Numbered from the stretch's first letter, positions 45,607-53,832 are shown. The stretch is DNA of 64,000 nt from an uncultured Clostridia bacterium (GCA_944388075.1 CALXHI010000048.1:62001-126000), one strand, 5' to 3'. Made by a program: numbers and translations. The notes: generated by a model from the letters alone, not told the origin.

Positions 45607-46935
45607 TTAGGCTTCTTCCGGAGCAGTTGCGGTCGGTGTAAGGATCACTTCTGCCTCTGCCACCATATGCTCCTCGATTCGCAAGATGTGAACCGTAAAT
45701 TCCGGCAATACCAGCTGCAAATCCTGTTCACCGTCATCGGGAATCATCTTCAGCTCGTTGAACACAAAGCCCGTGAATGTATCAAATTCCGAATTTTCCA
45801 GTGCAAGACCGGTTGCCTTCGAGAGCTTTTCCAGTTCGAGATTGCCGATGATATGCCAGCGGCCTTCCCCGCTCTGCTCGATTTGCGGTACATGCTCGGT
45901 CGGATCATCGGCATCCATTGCAAACTCACCAACCAGTTCTTCCACCAAATCGGTCATCGTGACAATACCAATCATACCGCCGTATTCATCCACAACCACT
46001 GCCAGCTTATGACCGGCATTTTTCATGTTATGGAACAGCACATCCGCCTTAATGCTTGCCGGCACAAAGTATGCCGGATTGACCGCAATCTCGAGAATCT
46101 TCTCTTTGCTGTGGTCCTTCAAGCGGAAATAGTCTTTCGCATCGAGAATGCCAATAACATCATCCTGCGACTGTCCGCACACCGGATAGAGCGTATGACG
46201 GGTTTCGTGAATGATCTCCGCCCATTTCTCCACCGGATCTTCCATCCAGAGCATATCAATTTCCGTACGGTGCGTAGCGATTTCTTCGGCATTGAGATCA
46301 TCGAATTCAAAGACATTGTGAATGAATTCCTTCTCCGTATCATCAATGACACCCGATTCGCTTCCGGCATCGACCATCAACCGAATCTCTTCCTCGCTGA
46401 CTTTTTCGCCGACATCTGCGGGATTGATGCCCAGCAAGCGCAGCACGCCGTTGGTCGAAACCGACAAGAACCAGACAATCGGTCGAAACAGCACGGAAAT
46501 TCCGCTAATCAAACCGGAAAGTCCCAACGCAATCGCTTCGGTTTTCTTCATCGCAACCCGCTTCGGTACGAGTTCACCGAAAATCAGCGTGAAATACGAG
46601 AGGATCAATGTAATCAACACAACCGATCCCGTCCGCATCGCACTCTCCGGAATTCCGATATCAAATTGCAAGAGCCAATTCACCAGAATATCCGAAAAGT
46701 TATCTGCTGCAAATGCAGAGCCCAAGAAGCCCGACAACGTAATGGCAACCTGGATCGTTGCCAAAAATTTTGCCGGATCTACCGAAAGCTTCAAGAGCCT
46801 TGCAGCCTTTTTGTTTCCTTCTTCTGCCATCTTTGCCAGCTTTGCTTCGTTGACGGATAAAATCGCAATTTCCGCACAGGCAAAGACCGCATTCAGAGCA
46901 ATCAGCACAATCTGTAAGACAATCATACCAACCAT
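45607..46935 (-). CDS. CNNM/CorC-type membrane protein with CBS pair (hemolysin family)
   Basis: 442 residues: an N-terminal CNNM (DUF21) membrane domain with about four hydrophobic segments (1-150, including LSGFLGSAFAADNFS and GELVPKRVA), a CBS pair (about 205-330, with the sequence VVVDEYGGMIGIVTMTDLVEELVGE) and a C-terminal CorC_HlyC domain. Family members are linked to Mg efflux or Mg/Co homeostasis; the old hemolysin name is misleading. The ATG at 46935 has GGAGG 7 bases upstream. Its long leader holds a mini-ORF, a terminator and an alternative pairing, suggesting attenuation. Confidence 0.92.
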   Translation of the reverse strand: MVGMIVLQIVLIALNAVFACAEIAILSVNEAKLAKMAEEGNKKAARLLKLSVDPAKFLATIQVAITLSGFLGSAFAADNFSDILVNWLLQFDIGIPESAMRTGSVVLITLILSYFTLIFGELVPKRVAMKKTEAIALGLSGLISGISVLFRPIVWFLSVSTNGVLRLLGINPADVGEKVSEEEIRLMVDAGSESGVIDDTEKEFIHNVFEFDDLNAEEIATHRTEIDMLWMEDPVEKWAEIIHETRHTLYPVCGQSQDDVIGILDAKDYFRLKDHSKEKILEIAVNPAYFVPASIKADVLFHNMKNAGHKLAVVVDEYGGMIGIVTMTDLVEELVGEFAMDADDPTEHVPQIEQSGEGRWHIIGNLELEKLSKATGLALENSEFDTFTGFVFNELKMIPDDGEQDLQLVLPEFTVHILRIEEHMVAEAEVILTPTATAPEEA

Positions 46936-46972
46936 AAACATTCCTCCTCATATATCGCATTCATAACAAAAC

Positions 46973-47009
46973 AAAAAGACATGGTTCAACGCATCCTACA
47001 CCCATGTCT
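46973..47009 (-). terminator. Terminator inside the CNNM gene leader
   Basis: On the minus strand AGACATGG (47002-47009) pairs with CCATGTCT (46977-46984) and is followed by TTTTT. It ends about 40 bases before the CNNM gene start. The 5' arm can instead pair as CAGACAT (47004-47010) with GTGTCTG (47057-47063) at the start of the mini-ORF, an antiterminator arrangement. Confidence 0.8.
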
Positions 47010-47018
47010 GCCACTTTG

Positions 47019-47063
47019 CTATGAATGCTGACGAGGCCTGCAACTGTCGCTCGAATCAGACAC
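47019..47063 (-). CDS. Acidic mini-ORF in the CNNM leader
   Basis: A GTG-initiated frame of 14 codons (MSDSSDSCRPRQHS) with AGAAAGG nine bases upstream; the same frame also has an ATG at 47072 that abuts the ribosome site. Its first codons contain the GTGTCTG block that can pair with the terminator arm. Asp-rich and Pro-containing leader peptides sense low Mg in some bacteria by destabilising the ribosome; that link is inference. Confidence 0.55.
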   Translation of the reverse strand: MSDSSDSCRPRQHS

Positions 47064-47098
47064 CGATATCATCCTTTCTGTTGTATGTTCTGTGGCAT

Positions 47099-47134
47099 AC
47101 CATCTCATTTGATACCAAATCCCGTGCAGATGGT
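47099..47134 (-). promoter_or_regulatory. Upstream hairpin of the CNNM leader
   Basis: ACCATCT (minus, 47128-47134) pairs with AGATGGT (47099-47105), with an inner ATTTG/CAAAT stem. It lies at the 5' end of the leader RNA. It is not a recognised riboswitch core. Confidence 0.5.
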
Positions 47135-47147
47135 CTTACCTATTATA

Positions 47148-47176
47148 ATCATATCATAATTTCGGCAAAATGTCAA
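47148..47176 (-). promoter_or_regulatory. Predicted promoter of the CNNM gene
   Basis: Minus-strand TTGACA and TATGAT, 17 bases apart, giving a leader of about 200 bases that fills the gap 46936-47258. Confidence 0.7.
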
Positions 47177-47215
47177 TAGCAATTCAAAATAATATTTGCC
47201 CTATCAGCGTGTTTT

Positions 47216-47251
47216 TCAAAAAACACCGCCCATAGCATCATGGACGGTGTT
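47216..47251 (-). terminator. Terminator after the S26-like gene
   Basis: A stem AACACCG / CGGTGTT with an inner CCAT/ATGG (47222-47251), followed on minus by six T residues. Confidence 0.88.
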
Positions 47252-47258
47252 ATCGAAA

Positions 47259-48347
47259 TCACTGATCGAGTTTTTTCTCCTCCGCATCGAGGAATGCCAT
47301 CAAATCCTCAAAGCTCGCCGACGATGCGGTCAGTGTTTCGGGCTTAGGTGCAGTCGGCTTTGCAGTGGGTTTCGATGCACTCGGTGTAGGCTTAGGTTGT
47401 GCAGCAGGGGGTGGTACAACGGGTTTCGGTACAGGTGCAGGCTTTGGAGCTTCCGGTACGGGAGTCGGCTTCGGTATTTCCGGCTTTGTCGCCTTGATCG
47501 TATCCGTTGTCGGTCTGACAATGCGCATGGTATGTGTTTTGCTCAGGCGTTCTGCGGTATAGAGCGGGATATCCTCCTCACTGAATGCTGTCGCACCGGA
47601 CTTTTTCCGACTCGTCACGGCAGCGATGCGTGCTGCACGCTGAGCGGCTTCCTCCTCTTCGGTCAAAACCGGCTTCGGCAATTCCGTCGTAACCGACTTT
47701 ACAATCTCCGGCACATCATACTTTTCCGGTGTTTCCGCTATTTGCTTTTTCTGCATTGCCTTTGCAAACTTCAAATCGGTTTCTTCTTCCTCGTCATCTT
47801 CTTCCTGCTGTGCCTCATAGGCTGCCATCAGCACCGCAACGATGTACAGCAGCAAAATAATGCAAGGTACCACAATACCGATCACAACACCGGATGTGCT
47901 CGTAAAGAATCGCACAACACCGCCAAGCTCAAGACTCTTCTTCTTACAGACGCCAAGCACATCCTCCTCCATAATCGCAATGGAAGAAGGGCTTTGTTCG
48001 TTGGTCAGATAATAGATCTGCCCGGTTGTCTCAATCTCTGTGGACGAGGACGCATTCGCAATCAAACTAACCACACCGAGTTTATAGTCGCCGGATGTTG
48101 ACTGATAAAGCACCACATCTTGCAGCGTTGGGGTCAGGTCTTCCGCAAAGACCAGTGCGCCGCTTTCAATCGAGGATGGCAGCGTACTGGTTTCGTAGTA
48201 GAAACATTTTCTGCCTGCAATTTGAACCGGCTTATTCTCTCGGAACAGCAAATTGACCGTGAGCGTTATACCTGTCAGTAGAAGCATGCAAACAATCAGC
48301 AAAACGCCCAGACCGGACACGATTCGTTTCTTCTCTTTGAATTTCAT
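47259..48347 (-). CDS. S26 signal-peptidase-like membrane protein, degenerate catalytic motif
   Basis: 362 residues: membrane segment 1 (about 11-35), an extracellular domain (about 36-145), membrane segment 2 (about 148-175) and a long cytoplasmic tail that is acidic, then proline/lysine-rich (many P-K-P repeats, 290-345). The external domain has the layout of SipW/S26 proteins: STLPSSIESGALVFAED corresponds to the SMEPTI.GDLV block, with Thr-Leu in place of the catalytic Ser-Met, and DVVLYQ follows. It is probably not an active peptidase. Ribosome site is weak. Function unknown. Confidence 0.65.
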   Translation of the reverse strand: MKFKEKKRIVSGLGVLLIVCMLLLTGITLTVNLLFRENKPVQIAGRKCFYYETSTLPSSIESGALVFAEDLTPTLQDVVLYQSTSGDYKLGVVSLIANASSSTEIETTGQIYYLTNEQSPSSIAIMEEDVLGVCKKKSLELGGVVRFFTSTSGVVIGIVVPCIILLLYIVAVLMAAYEAQQEEDDEEEETDLKFAKAMQKKQIAETPEKYDVPEIVKSVTTELPKPVLTEEEEAAQRAARIAAVTSRKKSGATAFSEEDIPLYTAERLSKTHTMRIVRPTTDTIKATKPEIPKPTPVPEAPKPAPVPKPVVPPPAAQPKPTPSASKPTAKPTAPKPETLTASSASFEDLMAFLDAEEKKLDQ

Positions 48348-48434
48348 ATTCTCTGTTGCGACTTGGATGATACACCAAGCCGCACTCCTTTCCGATCAAT
48401 GCTTTGTGTAGGTTGTCCCACACTTTCTTTTTAT

Positions 48435-48463
48435 AGTATAACACATTTCCGCAAAAAATACAA
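48435..48463 (-). promoter_or_regulatory. Predicted promoter of the S26-like gene
   Basis: Minus-strand TTGTAT and TATACT, 17 bases apart with TGTGT before the -10. Confidence 0.6.
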
Positions 48464-48513
48464 TTCCTTTTTCACATTTTTTCGACTCGCCGATAATTTT
48501 TCTCATTTAGCAC

Positions 48514-48542
48514 TTGACATTTCAGATGTTTTGTGGTATAAT
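48514..48542 (+). promoter_or_regulatory. Predicted promoter of tRNA-Thr
   Basis: Perfect TTGACA and TATAAT, 17 bases apart with TGTGG before the -10, 28 bases before the tRNA. Confidence 0.85.
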
Positions 48543-48570
48543 ATTGTATGTGACCAAATGTCACAGAGTT

Positions 48571-48643
48571 GCTAGTATGGCTCAGTTGGTAGAGCAGCGC
48601 ATTCGTAATGCGCAGGTCGTCGGTTCGAGTCCGACTACTAGCT
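48571..48643 (+). tRNA. tRNA-Thr (anticodon CGU)
   Basis: The 73-base gene has acceptor arms GCTAGTA and TACTAGC, D arm GCTC/GAGC, anticodon stem GCGCA/TGCGC with loop TTCGTAA, and T arm GTCGG TTCGAGT CCGAC. No CCA is encoded, unlike the tRNA-Leu at 15.6 kb. Confidence 0.95.
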
Positions 48644-48648
48644 TGCAG

Positions 48649-48677
48649 AACCGTTCCTGATGTCGGGAACGGTTTTT
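48649..48677. terminator. Terminator after tRNA-Thr (bidirectional with asparaginase)
   Basis: A 9-bp stem AACCGTTCC / GGAACGGTT (48649-48657 with 48666-48674) and T residues on the plus strand; it ends 3 bases before the stop of the convergent asparaginase gene. Confidence 0.88.
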
Positions 48678-48679
48678 TG

Positions 48680-49669
48680 TTATTGATCACCGGCAAGCGG
48701 CGCACGCATCTGTGTTCGCACGTCCCGATGATCGGATATCAACATCAGCAGCTTGACATATGCCGCAATCGGGGCAATATCATACAGCGGTGTGATACCC
48801 AATTTCGCATATGCCTTCGTGCTTTCATAGGCATCTGTTTTGGTAATGCCACAGAGCAATACCGGTATCTGCCTGTTCTGTGCATCGCAATACCATTGCC
48901 GAATGCGTGCGTCCTGTGTGTTGACCGTCCCGGAATGATAACACGAAAGCAACACCGCACGCACCCGTTCGTCCGGTTTCGGATACTGCAAGAACGGCTG
49001 TGGCTGCATCCATAGCACACCGTCCAATGCTTCCTGTGTAAATGTACCCGACAAGACATTTTGGGCATCTGCCTGTTCACGATATTTTGCATTCTTCTGA
49101 AATTCATCGGTATCTGTATACGATCCGTAATATTGATTCTGCATACTCTCCAACCGCTCCGAACAGGCAGGATGTTCCAATAGTCTGGTCGCACGGTGTA
49201 TTTTGGGCAATTCGTTCGGATTGCGATAGGCAACCCAAGTACCATGCGGTTGTTCTTCCCGCAAAAACCGTAATGCAGCATGCAGATTGTCTATGCCATT
49301 CGACATCGCATCTTCCACCGGTTTATTCGCCGATACGAGAACAATCGGAATCGAATTTTTGCCAAATGTATATGCGATCGCCGCAGCGGAATATTGCAGC
49401 GTATCTGTACCATGCGTCACCACAATGCCATCATATCCAACCTGCATTTGGGCTCGGATTGCTTGTATTAAGGTTTCTACGGTCTTTGCTGTATTGTTCT
49501 CGCTCAACATGCAATATGGCTCTGCAAATTCAGCAAACCCGGCATCGCCATGCTGTTTCGCATAGTGTTCCAGCAGCAAATACGGTGCATCTTTCGTTGT
49601 GCCGATATAGCCATCGCCAAACAATCGACTGCCGATGGTTCCGCCGGTAAACATACATAATAGTCGCAT
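48680..49669 (-). CDS. ansA: L-asparaginase, type I
   Basis: Hydrolyses asparagine to aspartate and ammonia. The 329-residue protein has the first catalytic Thr in MFTGGTIGS and the second in VVTHGTDTLQYSA; the Lys of the catalytic set falls in VLVSANKPVEDA. No signal peptide, so the cytoplasmic type is likely. The start at 49669 has AAAGGAG 7 bases upstream. It stands alone between a terminator and the parS-bearing hairpin, where parA often follows rsmG in other genomes. Confidence 0.9.
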   Translation of the reverse strand: MRLLCMFTGGTIGSRLFGDGYIGTTKDAPYLLLEHYAKQHGDAGFAEFAEPYCMLSENNTAKTVETLIQAIRAQMQVGYDGIVVTHGTDTLQYSAAAIAYTFGKNSIPIVLVSANKPVEDAMSNGIDNLHAALRFLREEQPHGTWVAYRNPNELPKIHRATRLLEHPACSERLESMQNQYYGSYTDTDEFQKNAKYREQADAQNVLSGTFTQEALDGVLWMQPQPFLQYPKPDERVRAVLLSCYHSGTVNTQDARIRQWYCDAQNRQIPVLLCGITKTDAYESTKAYAKLGITPLYDIAPIAAYVKLLMLISDHRDVRTQMRAPLAGDQ

Positions 49670-49695
49670 AAGGTGTCTCCTTTCTGTTTTTTTAT

Positions 49696-49724
49696 AGTAT
49701 AGCACAATTCAAGCGCATTATCAA
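49696..49724 (-). promoter_or_regulatory. Predicted promoter of ansA
   Basis: Minus-strand TTGATA and TATACT, 17 bases apart, 27 bases before the start; the -35 lies next to the parS hairpin. Confidence 0.7.
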
Positions 49725-49727
49725 TAC

Positions 49728-49765
49728 AAAATCCGGAATGTTCCACGTGGAACTCTCCGGATTTT
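49728..49765. terminator. Terminator hairpin that contains a parS site
   Basis: A 38-bp near-perfect palindrome: AAAATCCGGA (49728-49737) pairs with TCCGGATTTT (49756-49765), and the 14-bp palindrome GTTCCACGTGGAAC fills the centre, with only two mismatched pairs. It ends the mnmG-rsmG transcript. T runs are short (TTTT). Confidence 0.75.
49739..49754. other. parS site A (ParB binding)
   Basis: TGTTCCACGTGGAACT matches the parS palindrome TGTTCCACGTGGAACA at 15 of 16 positions. It would load the ParB encoded at 12.3 kb. Confidence 0.85.
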
Positions 49766-49770
49766 CTGTT

Positions 49771-50484
49771 TCACAAAGGCTGCCGTTTCATTTTCGCAAA
49801 CCGTCGGGGATATTGTGCAGGCGTATCTTGCACTTTATGCACCAAAATCATATGCTTTGCGTTACCCCCGAGGGTATAGGGCGTTACTTCTGGCATAGAA
49901 CCGCCCAATGCAACCGCCGCTTCCGCAAACCGTTCCACTGTTGGATCGTAATGTTCACCCTTCAGCGCACAGAATATGCCGCCAATTCGTACAAACGGCA
50001 ATCCCAACTCCGACAGCATCGAGCCGTTCGCAACCGCACGAGATATGGCACAGTCAAACGTTTGACGATATTCAGGCAGTTTGCTCAACTCCTCGGCACG
50101 ACCATGCAATGGTTTCGCAGGTAACTGTAAGGTCTTTGCAACCCGTTCGCAAAAGTCCAGCTTGCGTTCTTCGCTGTCCAGCAATATAATATCCAGATCG
50201 GGACGCAAAATCGCAAGCGGAAGACCGGGAATACCACCACCCGTTCCGATATCCAAAACAGTATGTACAGAATCCGGTAAAAATCGTACCACATATGCTG
50301 CATCAAGGAAATGCCGCAGCCAGATTTCCTCAATCGATTGGATGGCTGTGATGTTTTGATATTGCGTTTCCTCAAGCATTGCGGCAGCATAGGCGGCGAG
50401 TTGTTCGTATTGTAACTGCGTCAGGGCAATATCATATTGACGAAAAAATGCAGCTGTTGCTGTAAAATCATAAGGATCCCACAT
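49771..50484 (-). CDS. rsmG: 16S rRNA (guanine527-N7)-methyltransferase
   Basis: RsmG (GidB) methylates G527 in the 530 loop; loss gives low-level streptomycin resistance in other bacteria. The 237-residue protein has NITAI, the SAM motif VLDIGTGGGIPGLPLAI, LDSEERKLDFCE and SRAVA. The ATG at 50484 lies inside the end of mnmG with a weak AGG before it; a GTG three codons earlier is possible. It is the last gene of the rpmH-to-rsmG series. Confidence 0.95.
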   Translation of the reverse strand: MWDPYDFTATAAFFRQYDIALTQLQYEQLAAYAAAMLEETQYQNITAIQSIEEIWLRHFLDAAYVVRFLPDSVHTVLDIGTGGGIPGLPLAILRPDLDIILLDSEERKLDFCERVAKTLQLPAKPLHGRAEELSKLPEYRQTFDCAISRAVANGSMLSELGLPFVRIGGIFCALKGEHYDPTVERFAEAAVALGGSMPEVTPYTLGGNAKHMILVHKVQDTPAQYPRRFAKMKRQPL

Positions 50485-52357
50485 GTCTGCCACCTACTTT
50501 CAACCATGTCATGAGGATAGAAATATCCGCCGGAGATACACCGGAAATTCTCGATGCCTGTCCAAGATTGGCGGGCTGGATTTTCGTGAGCTTTTCAACT
50601 GCCTCTGCACAAAGTCCGTGAACCGTGCTGTAATCCAGTTCTTTGGGCAAGCGGATGTGCTCGAGATGAAGAAATTTTTCATTTTGTTGCTGTTGACGGG
50701 CAATATATTGCTGATACTTGACTTGAAGGTTGGTTTCCTCCCATTCATCGGCAGTCAATGAAAACGACAATCCCAGCACATTCGCAATTGAATGGAAATC
50801 CACCTGTGGACGGCGTACCAAAGCATCGAGCTTACAAGCCGTTTGCAAGGGCACAGTCCCAACTGATTCAAGATATTGATTTACGATTGCATCAGGATGC
50901 ACCGTGTGTTTCTGCATTGCCGTTATACAATCTGTAATGTGCGACATCTTCTCCTGATATTGCGCATATCGTCCCGGTGAAATCAAACCATAGCGATAGC
51001 CAATGTCCGTCAGGCGAGCATCCGCATTGGAATGCCGCAATGCAAGACGAAATTCACTCCGAGAGGTCATCATACGATAGGGATCTTCACAGCCCTTCGT
51101 CACCAAATCGTCGATCAATGTCCCCATATACGATCCGCTTCTCGGCAAAATGAGTTCTTCCTCTCCTTTTACATATGCAGATGCGTTAATACCTGCAACC
51201 AAGCCCTGTGCAGCTGCTTCTTCATAGCCGGAAGTCCCGTTGAATTGTCCTGCGGCATACAGCCCATGAAATGCCCGAAATCCAAGTGTCCCATACAAAC
51301 ACAAGGGGTTGATACAATCATATTCGATTGCATATGCCGACCGCATGATTTCAATCTGCTCAAATCCGCATACCGTCCGCAGCATTTTCAGCTGAACAGA
51401 TTCCGGCAAAGAAGTGCTGAATCCCTGCAAATACAGTTCTTCCGTATCTGCTCCGGTTGGTTCAACAAAAATCTGATGCTGTTTCCGCTGTGCAAATCGC
51501 ACCACTTTATCTTCAATTGAAGGACAATATCGTGGTCCAACACCGTGTATCATGCCGCCATATAATGGCGATTCATACAGGTTTTCCTGAATGACCCGAT
51601 GTGTTTCTTCGTTGGTATAGGCAATATGACAAACCGCATCATTCCGTACAGAACCCCGTTCTGCCATAAACGAAAACGGAATCGGGTTCGGATCGCCGTG
51701 CTGAACCTCTAATACAGAGATATCAATGCTTCTGCGATGAACTCGACATGGTGTTCCGGTTTTGAATCGTCGCAGTACAATACCATGGGATTCGAGATTC
51801 GCTGACAACATCGTTGCAGGCAAACAAGCATCCGGGCCACTCGATTTTGCCATTTTTCCGATATAAATCGTACCATTCAGGAATGTGCCTGCACAAATAA
51901 CAGCCGCCTTACACGCATACACGCCGCCAAAGGCGTTCACAACACCGGTTACACGCCGATTTTCATCCATGAGAATATCAGCAATTTCCGTCTGAATCAC
52001 ACGCAAATTCGCTGTTTTTTCGCATAAATGCTTCATATACCGATGATAGGCTCGGCGATCTGCTTGCGCTCTCGGACTATGCACAGATGCGCCCTTGCTG
52101 AGATTTAGCATTCGCATTTGAATACAGCAGGCATCCGCCGCTTCTCCCATCACACCGCCCATGGCATCAATTTCTCGCACAAGATGTCCCTTTGCGCTGC
52201 CGCCAATTGACGGATTACAGGGCATATTGCCCAGCTGGTCTAGCGAAATCGTAAATAACGCAGTTTTACAGCCACGTTTTGCCGTTGCAATCGCTGCTTC
52301 GATCCCGGCATGACCTGCACCGATCACCGCTACATCAAATACACCAAGCAATTCCAT
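50468..52357 (-). CDS. mnmG: tRNA uridine-5-carboxymethylaminomethyl modification enzyme
   Basis: MnmG (GidA) works with MnmE to install the cmnm5 group at the wobble U34. 629 residues, standard length: FAD motif DVAVIGAGHAGIEAA, GGSAKGHLVREIDAMGG, GPRYCPSIEDKV, FVEPTG and the tail helix region GRRxY-like near 470. The start at 52357 (MELLGVFDV) follows GGAAGGA; frames running further upstream only translate the parS sites. It overlaps rsmG. Confidence 0.97.
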   Translation of the reverse strand: MELLGVFDVAVIGAGHAGIEAAIATAKRGCKTALFTISLDQLGNMPCNPSIGGSAKGHLVREIDAMGGVMGEAADACCIQMRMLNLSKGASVHSPRAQADRRAYHRYMKHLCEKTANLRVIQTEIADILMDENRRVTGVVNAFGGVYACKAAVICAGTFLNGTIYIGKMAKSSGPDACLPATMLSANLESHGIVLRRFKTGTPCRVHRRSIDISVLEVQHGDPNPIPFSFMAERGSVRNDAVCHIAYTNEETHRVIQENLYESPLYGGMIHGVGPRYCPSIEDKVVRFAQRKQHQIFVEPTGADTEELYLQGFSTSLPESVQLKMLRTVCGFEQIEIMRSAYAIEYDCINPLCLYGTLGFRAFHGLYAAGQFNGTSGYEEAAAQGLVAGINASAYVKGEEELILPRSGSYMGTLIDDLVTKGCEDPYRMMTSRSEFRLALRHSNADARLTDIGYRYGLISPGRYAQYQEKMSHITDCITAMQKHTVHPDAIVNQYLESVGTVPLQTACKLDALVRRPQVDFHSIANVLGLSFSLTADEWEETNLQVKYQQYIARQQQQNEKFLHLEHIRLPKELDYSTVHGLCAEAVEKLTKIQPANLGQASRISGVSPADISILMTWLKVGGRHVGSL

Positions 52358-52380
52358 GAAATTCCTTCCTTTCCTCCAAA

Positions 52381-52396
52381 TGTTCCACGTGGAACA
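52381..52396. other. parS site B (ParB binding)
   Basis: A perfect 16-bp palindrome TGTTCCACGTGGAACA, 24 bases before mnmG. Confidence 0.9.
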
Positions 52397-52427
52397 TTTC
52401 TCGACAATGTTCCCCATGGTATTCCAA

Positions 52428-52443
52428 TGTTCCACGTGGAACA
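52428..52443. other. parS site C (ParB binding)
   Basis: A second perfect TGTTCCACGTGGAACA, 47 bases from site B and 2 bases after the mnmE stop codon. Confidence 0.9.
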
Positions 52444-52445
52444 TT

Positions 52446-53792
52446 TCATTTTCCAACACAGAAATTCGCAAACACACCATCAATTACATCATCGGTTACC
52501 TGCGTACCCTCAATGGCAAGCAAATCGCTTGCCGCCAATTCCAATGGAACAGAAAGCATATCCAAAGGCAAACCGTTCGCCAATGCCTGCAAGGCTTCGT
52601 CCAGATGTCCCTTTGCAGATACCAAAAGCGTACGCTGCCGCGCATTGATTGGTACAGGTACAGACGGACACATATTTACATGAAGCTGTGCATCCAATTC
52701 TGCTGCAAATGCGGTGATGTCAATGCCCTCTTTTGCGGAACAGGCAAATATCGGATAGTTACATGCAGGCGGCGCAGCATCACAAAGGTCGGTTTTATTC
52801 CAAAGCAAAATACAAGGCTGATTCTCGATAGATTCGAGCATCGCACGATCTGCATCGGTAATACCCTGCTGTGCATCAATCACATAGAGAATCAGGTCGG
52901 CCGCCTGAGCTTCGGATTTTGCCTGTTCAATGCCGATGGCTTCAATGGTATTTTCCGCCTGCCGAATACCGGCTGTATCCGAAAGCAGCAGCTTGTATGT
53001 TCCGATCCGCACGGATTCGGTAATCACATCTCTTGTGGTCCCGGCAATATCGGTCACAATACTGCGCTGCATACCGCAAACTGCATTCATGAACGAGGAT
53101 TTTCCGGCATTGGGCAACCCAAGCAAAACCGTCCGAATCCCCTCTCGGATAATGCGTCCGGATTCATATTGTGCAAGCATCTGCTGTAAAAGAACAATAC
53201 AATCAGACACTTCGCTATATAGAGAATCCGGTGCAAGCTCCGGCGGACATTCTTCTGCATCATCAAGCCAATAAGCAAATGCAGACAACAAATGTACCAA
53301 ACGATCGCCGAGCTGTTTCATCTGAATGCCGAGCTTTCCGGTGCGTGCTTCATTCGCTTGTCGAAGCGCAGCATCGCCATCCGCACGAATGACGTCCATG
53401 ACCGCTTCCGCCTGCGAAAGCGACAGCTTGCCGTTTAAGAACGCACGTTTGGTAAATTCACCGGGTTCTGCCGGCTCAACATTGTTATTATATATTACTT
53501 GTAAGATTCGTCCGGAAAGATAAATCCCGCCGTGACAGCTGATTTCCACAACATCCTCGCCGGTATAGCTATGCGGTGCTCGGAACACAGTCAAGACCAC
53601 ATCATCGAGTCGTTCGTTTCCATCACGCACATACCCATAGGCACAGGTGTAGCCCTCCATCGTCGTAACCGGTACTCCTTTGACCCCATGAAACAGTTTA
53701 TCCGCAACGGACAGCGCATCCGGCCCGGAGATTCGGATCACAGCAATGCCGCCCGGTGCATGGGGGGTCGAAATTGCAGCAATTGTACGCAT
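52446..53792 (-). CDS. mnmE: tRNA modification GTPase MnmE
   Basis: Partner of MnmG in U34 modification. 448 residues: N-terminal folate-binding domain (IAAISTPHAPGGIAVIRISG), helical domain with an inserted G domain (P-loop GLPNAGKSS, TDIAGTTRD, DTAGIR, NKTD) and the C-terminal FCVGK, whose Cys is required for the reaction (usual FCIGK). AGGAG lies before the ATG. It is separated from mnmG by the two parS sites. Confidence 0.97.
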   Translation of the reverse strand: MRTIAAISTPHAPGGIAVIRISGPDALSVADKLFHGVKGVPVTTMEGYTCAYGYVRDGNERLDDVVLTVFRAPHSYTGEDVVEISCHGGIYLSGRILQVIYNNNVEPAEPGEFTKRAFLNGKLSLSQAEAVMDVIRADGDAALRQANEARTGKLGIQMKQLGDRLVHLLSAFAYWLDDAEECPPELAPDSLYSEVSDCIVLLQQMLAQYESGRIIREGIRTVLLGLPNAGKSSFMNAVCGMQRSIVTDIAGTTRDVITESVRIGTYKLLLSDTAGIRQAENTIEAIGIEQAKSEAQAADLILYVIDAQQGITDADRAMLESIENQPCILLWNKTDLCDAAPPACNYPIFACSAKEGIDITAFAAELDAQLHVNMCPSVPVPINARQRTLLVSAKGHLDEALQALANGLPLDMLSVPLELAASDLLAIEGTQVTDDVIDGVFANFCVGK

Positions 53793-53806
53793 ATTCGCTC
53801 CTAATG

Positions 53807-53832
53807 AAAAAGGGCGACTTACCGCCGCCCTT
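53807..53832 (-). terminator. Hairpin between jag and mnmE
   Basis: Stem AAGGGCG / CGCCCTT (53826-53832 with 53810-53816) with a short T run on minus; it may reduce readthrough from jag into mnmE. Confidence 0.6.

Noticed and set aside
45499..46860. A 453-codon plus-strand frame opposite the CNNM gene
   Set aside because: It is antisense to a well-recognised gene, has no ribosome site and its product (Cys, His, Arg-rich) has no domain; similar long antisense frames oppose recD2, GH36, GH74, EF-G and deoB.
46942..47150. M-box (Mg riboswitch) upstream of the CNNM gene
   Set aside because: A 5' GGTAAGACC segment looked like the M-box start, but it is part of a simple hairpin (47099-47134) and the later conserved M-box blocks are absent.
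52403..52425. A fourth parS between sites B and C (TGTTCCCCATGG...)
   Set aside because: Only the left half matches; the palindrome is lost, so ParB binding is unlikely.
50468..52483. Longer mnmG starting at 52483
   Set aside because: The extra 42 codons merely translate the two parS sites; a proper ribosome site and the family start are at 52357.
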